Source: Luzula sylvatica
Lineage: Eukaryota > Streptophyta > Magnoliopsida > Poales > Juncaceae
Assembly (NCBI GenBank): GCA_946800325.1
Contig: OX326958.1
Span: 65,204,366-65,268,365, forward strand
DNA: 64,000 bases
Direction: 5' to 3'
Shown here: positions 30,501 to 41,234 of the stretch, one piece after another
How positions within the stretch are numbered: position 1 is the first letter of the stretch
Layout of the letters: every line of letters starts with the position of its first letter
The notes under the pieces: generated by a model
What the model was told of the DNA's origin: nothing
Databases searched by the model: none
Seen by the model: the letters and a program-made list of their open reading frames with translations, nothing else
Program-made: the position numbers and the translations under genes

Positions 30501-33500
30501 AATTCGATTCATAGCAATCTTTTTACGTTTTGAGGAGTTCAAATAACGTGTTTTTAGATCGTTTGTATCGTATCTTTCACTACGTAACTTTTCACCAAAT
30601 CTTACAAACACTAAGAAAGTTTGTTTTTCGATTCAAACAATTCTTTTAACGCTATGAGGAGTCCAAATAACGTGTTTCGAGATGGTTTGGATCCAATATT
30701 TTACTGCGTAAGTTTTCACCAAATTGTACAAACACTAAGCTAGATTACAATTCGATTCATAGCAATCTTTTTACGTTTTGAGGAGTTCAAATAACGTGTT
30801 TTTAGATCTTTTGTATCGTATCTTTCACTACGTAACTTTTCACCAAATTTTACAAACACTAAGAAAGTTTGTTTTTCGATTCTTAAAAATCTTATAACTC
30901 TCTGAGGAGCCCAAATGACTTGGTTTTGAGATGGTTCGGATTGAATCTTTTACTACGTAATTTTGTACCAAATTGTACAAACACTAAGAAAGTTTTCAAT
31001 TCGATTCATAACAATCTTTTTATGTTTTGAGGAGTTCAAACAATGTGTTTTTAGATCCTTTGTATTCACAACGTAATTTTTCACCAAATTTCACAAACAC
31101 TAAGAAAGTTTGTTTTTCGATTCATAACAATCTTATAACTCTCCGAGGAGGCCAAATAACTTGTTTTTGAGATGGCTTGGATCGAATCTTTTACTACGTA
31201 ATTTTTCCCCAAATTGTACAAACACTAAGAAAGTTTTCAATTCGATTCATAACAATTTTTTTACGTTTTGAGGAGTTCAAATAATGTGTTTTCAGATCGT
31301 TTGTATCGTATCTTTCACTACGTAACTTTTCACCAAATTTTATAAGCACTAAGAAAGTTTGTTTTTCGATTCATACAATTCTTTTAACGCTATGAGGAGT
31401 CCAAATAACGTGTTTTGAGATGGTTTGGATCGAATGTTTCACTACGTAACTTTTCACCTAATTATACAAACACTAAGATAGTTTTCAATTCGATTCATAG
31501 CAATCTTTTTACGTTTTGAGGAGTTCAAATAACGTGTTTTTAGATCCTCTGTATCGTATCTTTCACTACGTAACTTTTCACCAAATTTTACAAACACTAA
31601 GAAAGTTTATTTTTCTATTCACAACAATCTTATAACTCTCTGAGGAGCCCAAATAAGTTGTTTTTGAGATGGTTTGGATCGAATCTTTTTCTACGTAATT
31701 TTGCACCAAATTGTACAAACACCAAGAAAGTTTTCAATTCGATTCATAGCAATCTTTTTACGTTTTGAGCAGTTCAAAATAATGTGTTTTCAGATCGTTT
31801 GTATCGTATCTTTCACTACGTAACTTTTCACCAAATTTTACAAACACTAAGAAAGTTTGTTTTTCGATTCATACAATTCTTTGAACGCTATGAGGAGTCC
31901 AAATAACGTATTTTGAGATGGTTTGGATCCAATAGTTTTACTACGTAACTTTTCACCAAATTGTACAAACACTAAGATAATTTTCAATTCGATTTATAGC
32001 AATCTTTTTACGTTTTGAGGAGTTCAAATAATGTGATTTCAGATCGTTTGTATCATATCTTTCACTACGTAACTTTTCACCAAATTTTACAAACACTAAG
32101 AAAGTGTGTTTTTCGATTCATACGATTCTTTTAACGCTATGAGGAGTCCAAATAACGTGTTTTGAGATTGTTTGGATCGAATGTTTCACTACGTAACTTT
32201 TCACCAAATTATACAAACACTAAGATAGTTTTCAATTCGATTCATAACAATCTTTTTACGTTTTGAGTAGTTCAAATAACGTGTTTTTGGATCCTTTGCA
32301 TCGTATCTTTCACTACGTAACTTTTCACCAAATTTTACAAACACAAAGAAAGTTTGTTTTTCGATTCATAACAATCTTATAACTCTCTTACGAGCCCAAA
32401 TAAGTTGTTTTTGAGATGGTTTGGATCGAATCTTTTAGTACGTAATTTTGCACCAAATTGTACAAACACGAACAAAGTTTTCAATTCGATTCATAGCAAT
32501 CTTTTTACGTTTTGAGGAGTTCAAATAACGTGTTTTTAGATCGTTTGTATCGTATCTTTAACCACGTAACTTTTCACCAAATTTTACAAACACTAAGAAA
32601 GTTTGTTTTTCGATTCATACAATTCTTTTAACGCTATGGGGAGTCCAAATAACGCGTTTTGAGATTGTTTGGATCCAATAGTTTTAATACGTAACTTTTC
32701 ACCAAATTGTACAAACTCTATGGTAGTTTTCAATTCGATTCACAGCAATCTTTTTACGTTTTGAGGAGTTCAAATAATGTGTTTTTAGATCGTGTGTATC
32801 GTATCTTTCACTACGTAACTTTTCACCTAATTTTTCATACACTAAGAAAGTTTGTTTTTCGATTCATACAATTCTTTTAACGCTACGAGGAGTCCAAATA
32901 ACGTGTTTTGAGATGGTTTGGATCCAATAGTTTTACTACATAACTTTTCACCAAATTGTACAAACACTAAGATAGTTTTCAATTCGATTCATAGCAATCT
33001 TTTTACATTTTGAGGAGTTCAAATAACGTGTTTTTAGATCGTTTGTATCGTATTTTTCACTACGTAACTTTTCACCAAATTTTACAAACACTAAGAAAGT
33101 TTGTTTTTCGATTCAAACAATTCTTTTAACGCTTTGAGGATTCCAAATAACTTGTTTCGAGATGGTTTGGATCCAATATTTTACTGCGTAACTTTTCACC
33201 AAATTGTACAAACTCTAAGCTAGATTTAAATTCGATTCATAGCAATCTTTTTACGTTTTGAGGAGTTCAAATAACGTGTTTTTAGATCTTTTGTATCGTA
33301 TCTTTCACGACGTAACTTTTCACCAAATTTTACAAACACTAAGAAAGTTTGTTTTTCGATTCTTAAAAATCTTATAACTCTCTGAGGAGCCCAAATAACT
33401 TGGTTTTGAGATGGTTCGGATTGAATCTTTTACTACGTAATTTTGTACCAAATTGTACAAACACTAAGCAAGTTTTCAATTCGATTCATAGCAATCTTTT

Positions 33501-34583
33501 TATGTTTTGAGGAGTTCAAACAATGTGTTTTTAGATCCTTTGTATTCACAACGTTACTTTTCACCAAATTTCACAAACACTAAGAAAGTTTGTTTTTCGA
33601 TTCATAACAATCTAATAACTCTCTGAGGAGCTTAAATAACTTGTTTTTGAGATGGTTTGGATTGAATCTTTTACTACGTAATTTTGCACGAAAATTGTAC
33701 AAACACTAAGAAAGTTTTCTATTCGATTCATAACAATCTATTTACATTTTGAGGAGTTCAAATAACATGTTTTTAGATCATTTGTATCGTACCTTTTACT
33801 ACATAACTTTTCACCAAATGTTAGAAACACTAAGAAAGTTTGTTTTTCGATTCATAACAATCTTATTACTCTCTGAGGAGCCCAAATAACTTGTTTTTGA
33901 GATGGCTTGGATCGAATCCTTTACTACGTAATTTTGCCCCAAATTGTACAAACACTAAGAAAGTTTTCAATTCGATTCATAGCAGTCTTTTTACGTTTTG
34001 AGGAGTTCAAATAACGTGTTTTTAGATCGTTTGTATCGTATCTTTCACTACGTAACTTTTCACCAAATTTTATAAACACTAAGAAAGTTTGTTTTTCGAT
34101 TCATAACAATCTTATAACTCTCTTGGGAGCCCAAATAACTTGTTTTTCAGATGGTTTGGATTGAATCTTTTACTACGTAATTTTGCACCAAATTGCACAA
34201 ACACTAAGAAAGTTTTTCAATTCGATTCATAGCAATCTTTTTACGTTTTGAGGAGTTCAAAATAACGTGTTTTAAGATCGTTTGTATCGTATCTTTCACT
34301 ACGTAACTTTTAACCAAATTTTACAAACACTAAGAAAGTTTGTTTTTCGATTCATACAGTTCTTTTAGCGCTATGAGGAGTCCATATAACGTGTTTTGAG
34401 ATGGTTATGATCCAATAGTTTTACTACGTAACTTTTCACCAAATTGTACAAACACTAAGATAGTTTTCAATTCGATTCATAGCAATCTTTTTGCGTTTTG
34501 AGGAGTTCAAATAACGTGTTTTCAGATCGTTTGTATTTTATCTTTCACTACGTAACTTTTCACCAAATTTTACAAACACTAAG
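27566..34583. repeat. Satellite array, left block (about 124-bp monomer)
   Basis: Tandem monomers of 124-125 bp measured between successive CGATTCAT anchors (for example 29016, 29140, 29265). Three monomer classes are seen. A carries GTTTTGAGGAGTTCAAATAA, B carries GCTATGAGGAGTCCAAATAA, and C carries CTCTGAGGAGCCCAAATAA with a variable base before GAGGAG. A alternates with B or C, so the basic unit is a dimer of about 249 bp. Distinctive variants recur about 2724-2725 bp apart (AGCAC at 28621 and 31345; TTGCAT at 29571 and 32296), i.e. 22 monomers, and later at 2480 bp (30701 and 33181), i.e. 20 monomers, indicating an older higher-order repeat with a two-monomer indel. No gene. Confidence 0.95.
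34579..34583. repeat. Target-site duplication, left copy
   Basis: CTAAG before the left LTR; the partner CTAAG is at 42200-42204. It is part of the satellite monomer (CACTAAGAAAG), so the element inserted inside the array. Confidence 0.95.
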
Positions 34584-35125
34584 TGTTGGGAATCGGCGTC
34601 ACTACCGAGCCCCGCGCAGCGGATTGTGAGGCCCGGTCCGACCCGATCCCGAGGACCACGTCAACGACCCGAAAGTACGAATCATGAAATACATCTAACC
34701 TATGAAATTAACGCTTAATTCATAGAGAATCATACCGCGTGAAATTGATCACGGAGACGGGTTGACTCTATTAGCTGCTGCTTGCTTCGATTCCGGCGAC
34801 ACGCACGTCCCACGCCCGCGCGATTCGACACCTAATGCGAAGCTCCGATTTGTCGTATACAACCGGAATTTATCCGGTTCGTCTCCGACCTTGCTCGTCC
34901 TTGCTCTCGATTGATCACAGTCGAAGATCTCAGTTGAGATCTCTCTACTCGTATCCACCTCGAGCTAACGTCTTTCGGTTGCAGCGAATTCCCCTAAAAT
35001 TCCCGCAAGCTTGCTCAAATCTTTAATCCCTTTTCTCCAACTTGTCCAACAAGTTTTTCTCTCTTCTCTAGATCTAGATTACTGGCTGCAGCATCAGAAG
35101 GGAGAAGAGAGAGAGAGAGAGGTTA

Positions 35126-35149
35126 CAGAGATTATATAATCAATCTCTG
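35126..35149 (-). promoter_or_regulatory. LTR promoter TATA box inside a hairpin loop
   Basis: CAGAGATT and AATCTCTG (8-bp arms) enclose ATATAATC; the minus strand reads GATTATATAATC here, a good TATA box. The copy that should drive the element is at 41777-41800 in the right LTR. Start of transcription would be near 35100 (41750 in the right copy). Confidence 0.5.
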
Positions 35150-35205
35150 AATTAATGAGTATTAATGAGTATCAAAAACTGCTAATCCAGAATTCGGATC
35201 ACTGT

Positions 35206-35428
35206 CCGTCATGACGCACGATATGGTGCGTCATGACGCACAAGTCACATTTACTTGGATATAGCCGTTATACAGTGTACCGTCATGACGCAGGATAACG
35301 TCCGTCATGACGCACCACCGTCATGACGCACAACTTGGTGCGTCGTGACGGTATACTCACAGATTGGCTTTTCTCAGAATTACTCTACTGTGCGTCATGA
35401 CGCACAATATGGTGCGTCATGACGCACC
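35206..35428. repeat. Cluster of eight CGTCATGACG palindromes in the LTR
   Basis: Perfect 16-bp palindromes GTGCGTCATGACGCAC alternate with variants beginning CCGTCATGACGCA or ending GTCGTGACGG. Each has two TGACG half-sites, the core bound by TGA-type bZIP factors, arranged back to back. The cluster is in U3, upstream of the TATA box on the transcribed strand. Repeated at 41857-42079 in the other LTR. Confidence 0.9.
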
Positions 35429-35548
35429 ATGTAATTTCTACCAGATTTGCATAATCTTATTATGCATCCAATCGTTCCGACGAACACGTATGTTTGTCTA
35501 CACTCATTTGTACATTCAACTAGTTGATCTGTAACTGTATTTCCTTCA

Positions 35549-35559
35549 GTCTCCCACTC
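35549..35559 (-). other. Polypurine tract
   Basis: Minus strand reads TGAGTGGGAGAC right before the 3' LTR, the expected primer for plus-strand DNA synthesis. Confidence 0.8.
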
Positions 35560-38500
35560 AGTTCAAGATCCAACTAAATAAAGTACTAGTGTACATCTCA
35601 TGTACACATAACCTTAGAGATTGAAATTTAAGCCCGAAATAAGACAGCTCTATGTGTGACCGCGTAGGTTCGTATCAAGCAATGGTAGTGAACTTATGCC
35701 TAAGCTCACGGGCTAATGAGAGGGATCTAGGAAGAAATCCATCATAGCTTTCCCACGTTGAAAACGAAAATGATTGTGATCATTTATACCCATCTCGAAC
35801 GGTGGTGTTTAGTTCTCTTGTTCACGATATCCGTCAATCAAAAGGCATGGTGATAGTCATCCTTATAATTTGATTGACTAAACTTATTGTTTCGATACCG
35901 AATTGAATCAACAAATACAATCGATATTAACAATTAATATCATTGACTCTGGCCAGAGATTTCGTTGATCAATTCATCGATAGGCCTAAGGGATATCTCT
36001 TTCTCTCGAAAGGAACAATTTCTATCTTGATGACTCACATCAAATTCCGTGTTTCAGATAATACCCGATCATAATCCCATGACCATCCTGTTACAGATAG
36101 TGGAAGATTATATCTAAGCATTATGTTACGCACGAAAAATGATCCATGATCATCTCAAGTGTGAAGAACTAAGACCCCATTCGTTACGATTCCATCTACA
36201 ATGACTAAACCATGTCATGGTATCGCACTTTTGGTCAAGTCACAATATACATAATCTAATGCATATCCATATTCCCGATTTGACAAACTCTTTGTCCTAT
36301 GATTAGCAAAACATAATCATCACCTCGGCTAATATGCTAGTGTACATGTTAGTCTATTATCTTATAATCGATATACTTATCACATAAGTATCCTAATCAT
36401 GACTAGGGACGTTTTTGAAATATGACTTTTGAAATGTGACGGTTTTACTTAACATGATCACGTATCACGTAGACGCTCACACAAGTCATAAATCAAGGTT
36501 CGTGTAATCAAATTACACAACCACGCACAAGTTTTCATATAAGTATAAATGCAAGTAAAATTTTAGAATTTTTGAAATGCACTAATATAGAGTAAGTATT
36601 GGTTGATACAGCGTTTACATCTATAATCTCTGCTAGGATTATAATCTGCGATGACTATCGGTATTAGATAACTATACCTCAAATCTATTCCTCCTCTAGG
36701 TATCTCTATACCTATAGTCTTCGCATGACATTCATGCTTAACTAAGAAGAGAGCAGTTTTTGTAAACGGTTCCGCTACGCTCCTGTTAGTGTCAATTTTT
36801 GTTAGGTATCCAATACCTATTTAAATATAAGTTTGGAGTGGTTATGTTATTTTAGTTTCTTTTGTTTTATGCTATTTCGACCATCGAAATAGATAACCAA
36901 AGAATCCTATTACTTGGGACAATATCAAGTATGATCAACACCTTGATCCATAACGTTTCCATTTCGGCTTCGCAAGCCGCATTGAAATCAAATTCCATCG
37001 TAGAATTTTCATTTGTAGTTGTTGTGAAACTCTTTCATACAACTTCATTTTTCTTTAAGCAAAATATGTACACATTTCGTAAATGTGTTGCATGTTTGGA
37101 GAAATGCTATCGGTATAACTTTTATCACCGATATATTTTCTTCACCATTTTATATGAGAAATATAATATTAATCCTTTCTAAAAGGATATTGTTTATTAA
37201 TTTCAATACGAATCCGGGTTTTAAATGTTGCATAACTATTATGCGTATGCAAAGTATAACCATTATACAACCATATTAAATTGTTTTCGTTCGATCCAAC
37301 CATATAAAGTATTCGAAACGAAATATTCTTTGGATTCGATTGATAATTACGACACTTAATATGAACAATATTTAAAGATTAGTACATATCATGGCGTATT
37401 TGGAATATTCTATTGTCGAAACATAAAATATCCAATTTTCTACTTTTCTTTAACTCGATGTCGTACATCGATCCTCAGAAAAACTTCGCCATTCGACATT
37501 TGGAAGAAATCCGATCTTGGATTTATGTACTGAAAACCATTTTCAAAGTTTTGTCGATGTACATACTTCGATTCAGATTGAGGAATTTTAAATCTATCTT
37601 ATAGATTTTTATGCTTATCTCATAAGTTGTCTCGTCTGAATTTTCATAGCGAAACGACAATCGTATCCTACGAATAATATAGCGTTCATATATTTTAATA
37701 TAAGAAATGTATGTGGCTCCCACTAACCTTCACATCTACACAAAGCTTTTCTTTTGTTCTTGATAATATTATAACTAATTATAATTTTATCAGAATAAGA
37801 TTCCGATTTCATGAATTATTCTTCAATCCATCATATGGATCGTTGAAATTTGTATATTTTTCTTGGATTCTTTTGATCGATAAAACCATTAGGTTGTGTC
37901 ACATACACACCCTTTAATATTTCCTATCAAGGAATATGGTATTGTCATCCATTTGTCAAAAATCATAGTCATACTATGTAAAATGGCAAATATAATCCTA
38001 ATGAATAAAGCGTGATTATTTGTGAAACCGTTTCTTCATGATCATATCATGAATTTTCGAATCTCATAAATATTCTTGCTTTGTAAGTATACATATTCCA
38101 ATCCACGTTAGCTTTCACTTTGAAAACTCACTTACATCCTATGGGTCATACCCTAAAGAATGTTTAAACCAAGTTCTAAACTTGATGACATGCATGGATT
38201 GAATCATGAATTCCATGGCACTATGCCATGTGAAATTTTTATCCTTTATAGCATCATTTAGTCCATCGACTCATCATGTATGAGATCGATTCGTTTGTCA
38301 CATTCTTTGATAAATTCACAATTTATCGATTTGTGACGTGTCTAAATTGATCAATAAAATCGCTTTGTGATTTTGACTTGGATTCATCAACTTTTGATGA
38401 AATTCCAATCATATTCATCGGTTCAATGTTCCATTCGAGTCTCGAACCTTTCGAGATCGATTCATCTCCCACTAGCCCTCATAGATATAAGTGACATTAA

Positions 38501-38728
38501 GTTTCAAACTTATGCACATTAAGTCCTCCTCTAAGAAGGTATCTCTTGGAACTATGAAAATCTAATTCTCATTGGGATTTAATAAATGGTATCCTTTAAT
38601 TTCTTTAAGAATACTCAATGAATGAACATATCAAGATTTGAGATTTAGTTTATCCAAAACCAGTTTTCGAATTCAAATCTCCAAATCTTACAAAAGATAA
38701 CATCGGAAGTTTTCATTAACATTGAACT

Positions 38729-38765
38729 ATTAACGTGCCCGACTTTGGCCTGAAACCACGTTAAT
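38729..38765. repeat. 19-nt-loop hairpin, copy 1
   Basis: Arms ATTAACGTG and CACGTTAAT (9 bp, perfect) enclose CCCGACTTTGGCCTGAAAC. Confidence 0.9.
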
Positions 38766-39860
38766 CCTCAATTTAATTTATTTCCGATCCATATCATATA
38801 TGGGGTCTTTTGCACCGACTTAGAAGGTATGTGATTAACCTTGGTCTTAAGGGTAAATTTTCAAATCTTATTTGAAATATTAGATTTTGATTTATCATCT
38901 ATCAAACAAATGTCCAACAAAGTTTGCTTCCTCCTCTCGGACACATTAATCTACATTGATGTTCCGAATGAAAATAACTATGAAACTTTTCCATAAATTT
39001 TCTAGATGATTATCATACTCATAGCTTAAAATGTTCGTCTCTTCGATCTTATCGAAAGACTTTGATTTTCTCGCTTAGTTGACTTCGTATTTCATTTCGA
39101 AACGTTTTTGAACCATTCAAAATTATGTTTCAAACGCATTAAATAGATATCTTTATATCTACAATAATCGTTAGTAAATATAATGAAATATTTGTAGCCT
39201 CCTCTTGCCTCCGAACTTACTTATTTACCTACATTCAAAATGTTTGGTTTTTGATAAGTCTTTTACCGTTTTTCCAACCTTTGGAAGGACACTTTTATCA
39301 TCTGGATTAATTAACAAGTCTTGTACTTGTCATGCGAATCTTATTCGAATAAAACTAGTATTCCATCCAATGGATTCTAGAAATGTATATCTCATACACA
39401 TTTTCAAGATGATAATGTCAAAAGAAGCTATTTCTATCAACTTTTGGATTAATCCTCCTCGGATTTAACCTTTCTTTTGATATTGGGACAACAACTTGCC
39501 CAAATCCTTGATTGAGACAACGTTTGTCTTAATCATCCTTAGACTATTGTTTCTTATAAATCTTCAAATTCCTTTGAAGGTTCGTGTCTTATGTATGTCA
39601 ACATTTGACATACAATATTATTTGACTTCTTCTCAAGTTTGTCAAATTTTTTGCTTTCTCTAATATCGATCATATCGATATGATATTGGTGTTGCTTAAA
39701 TTATTATTCTACATTAATTATGACATTGACAACTAACCGTGCGTACTTATTCTATATGCTTATATGATATGAAATATGTTACTTTTATCAAATCAATAAC
39801 CCTAATATTGATTCGGGATTCTTAATCCAATAACACTTCAAGACCCATATTTCATGATCC

Positions 39861-39891
39861 TCCCATAAGTGACTTTGGCCGACAAATGGGA
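39861..39891. repeat. 19-nt-loop hairpin, divergent copy
   Basis: Arms TCCCAT and ATGGGA (6 bp) enclose a 19-nt loop AAGTGACTTTGGCCGACAA that shares the core GACTTTGGCC. Confidence 0.65.
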
Positions 39892-40081
39892 TTTCACTAT
39901 TTAGGTAGGATAAATCCAATCACATCCAATGTGACTCTTGACCCATTATAGGATTTCGGTATCAAACCATATCATATATGATTCGAATTCCGTTTGTGCA
40001 TCCTAACTATGCCCCGAACCCCAATCGGATTGGCTTGGACGGTTAAGTCACAACCATATTCACGTATCGTTCAATTGAGCT

Positions 40082-40118
40082 ACAAATGCGCCCGACTTTG
40101 GCCTGAACCCGCATTTGT
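40082..40118. repeat. 19-nt-loop hairpin, copy 2
   Basis: Arms ACAAATGCG and CGCATTTGT (9 bp, perfect) enclose CCCGACTTTGGCCTGAACC, one base different from copy 1. The stem has no similarity to the other stems. Confidence 0.9.
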
Positions 40119-40159
40119 CCCCAATCAACGCTTGCCTCTCACGTTGATACATACAACAA

Positions 40160-40190
40160 TGCACGCCCGACTTTGGCCTGAAACCGTGCA
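40160..40190. repeat. 19-nt-loop hairpin, copy 3
   Basis: Arms TGCACG and CGTGCA (6 bp) enclose CCCGACTTTGGCCTGAAAC, identical to the loop of copy 1. Confidence 0.85.
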
Positions 40191-40366
40191 AGGTGTGATG
40201 ACCAACCTCGGAGGTTGTGAACATGGAAGGCATTTCATGACTTAAGTATTATGCAGGGATTTATGTGATATAATCTAATTATATCAATAAGCAAGTATAT
40301 CATGATGAATGAACATAATTAATAATGATTAGAACCAAAATTAAATAAATCAAGAAAAATTACACT

Positions 40367-40987
40367 GTGCGTCACGACGCAACATAACGTCCGTCATGAC
40401 GCACCGTACTAAAATGGACTTCCATTGACTTCCGTCATGACGCAACATAACGTGCGTCACGACGGACTTCACAGGTCCGTCATGACGCCAGACAGTGCGT
40501 CACGACGGACCATACAAAACAATTTTGTTGTCTATTCCAGAAACTATTTCAGGTTCCTCCGTCATGACGGTTGGTTACTACCGTCACGACGGACCGTGTT
40601 CTTCCGTCATGATGCCAGACGGTGCGTCATGACGGACTGTACAAAACCATTTTGTCCAGATTTCCAGAAACTTTTGAGGTTCTTCCGTCATGATGGTTGG
40701 TTATACCGTCACGACGGACTGTTCTGGTCCGTCATGACGCCAGAGGGTGCGTCATGACGCACTGAACAAAACCATTTTGTTCAGTTTGCCAGAAACTTTT
40801 TTTTTTTTTTTTTTTGGACTTCTACCGTCACGACGCACCAAACGGTCCGTCATGATGGTACGAATTTACACAGTGCGTCATGACGCACAACTTTTGTGCG
40901 TCACGACGGACTGAGTAACGCCTCAGATCCAACTCTTGGATTTCCCGTGTGCGTCATGACGCACCATATAGTGCGTCATGACGCACC
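40367..40987. repeat. Cluster of about twenty CGTCAYGACG palindromes near the 5' LTR
   Basis: About 20 copies of CGTCATGACG or CGTCACGACG (with a few CGTCATGATG), spaced roughly 15-60 bp, flanked by CAC, GAC or GG. On the transcribed strand they lie about 240-860 nt downstream of the primer binding site, in the leader/gag-start position. Interspersed with a repeated segment CCATTTTGT(C/T)CAG. Confidence 0.88.
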
Positions 40988-41027
40988 AGACCTGAAATTC
41001 AGTTTTATTTTGTAATTTTAACAGATT

Positions 41028-41213
41028 TTAATCGTTTCAAAAACGATTAATCATGAACAATTCATGATTACTTCTAGATTCTTTTGATCATCTCATGATC
41101 AAATACTAGTAAGATTTCTATGGTCCTAATTTTACAACTACATGATTATGTCCTAAAATTCTACATGAAATTCCGAATAACACTTATTCGAAATCGATTC
41201 GACGATCGAATCG
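41028..41213 (-). other. Five consecutive triloop hairpins next to the primer binding site
   Basis: Arms/loops on the + strand: TTAATCGTTT-CAA (41028-41050), TAATCATGAA-CAA (41048-41070), TTTGATCAT-CTC (41083-41103), CGAATAA-CAC (41174-41190), CGATTCGA-CGA (41195-41213), each followed by the exact complement. In retroelements this zone usually holds packaging and dimerisation structures; that role is inferred. Confidence 0.8.
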
Positions 41214-41221
41214 TGACGATC

Positions 41222-41233
41222 GCTCTGATACCA
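41222..41233 (-). other. Primer binding site, initiator tRNA-Met
   Basis: Minus strand TGGTATCAGAGC, complementary to the 3' end of plant initiator tRNA-Met, one base from the 5' LTR end. Confidence 0.92.
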
Positions 41234-41234
41234 C

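Larger units (their letters stand above)
34584..35548 (-). repeat. 3' LTR (left copy)
   Basis: 965 bp, matching 41235-42199 at an offset of 6651 wherever I compared. Includes eight palindromic TGACG motifs (35206-35428), a GA-rich tract, a TATA box inside the loop of an 8-bp hairpin, and hairpins at 34700-34725, 35039-35055 and 35448-35466. Confidence 0.95.
35560..40360 (-). pseudogene. Decayed Copia gag-pol region with dense hairpins
   Basis: No long ORF on either strand. The minus strand near 36730-36800 retains an RNase H tail (SVAEPFTK, then HECHAKT). On the + strand, sequence near 38160-38230 resembles in style the antisense of the Copia linker between integrase and RT, but stop codons are frequent. 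The stretch instead contains about 38 triloop hairpins. Four hairpins with a related 19-nt loop lie at 38729-40190. Confidence 0.6.

Noticed and set aside
34749..35026. ORFs of 69 and 63 codons, repeated at 41400-41677
   Set aside because: They lie in the LTR, overlap on opposite strands and have no recognisable domain; their exact repetition simply reflects identical LTRs.
40425..40757. 110-codon + strand ORF rich in SVMT/RHDG repeats
   Set aside because: It is the translation of the CGTCATGACG palindrome array on the non-transcribed strand.
41222..41233. tRNA gene signal next to the right LTR
   Set aside because: Only the 12-nt complement of the tRNA-Met 3' end is present: a primer binding site, not a tRNA gene.
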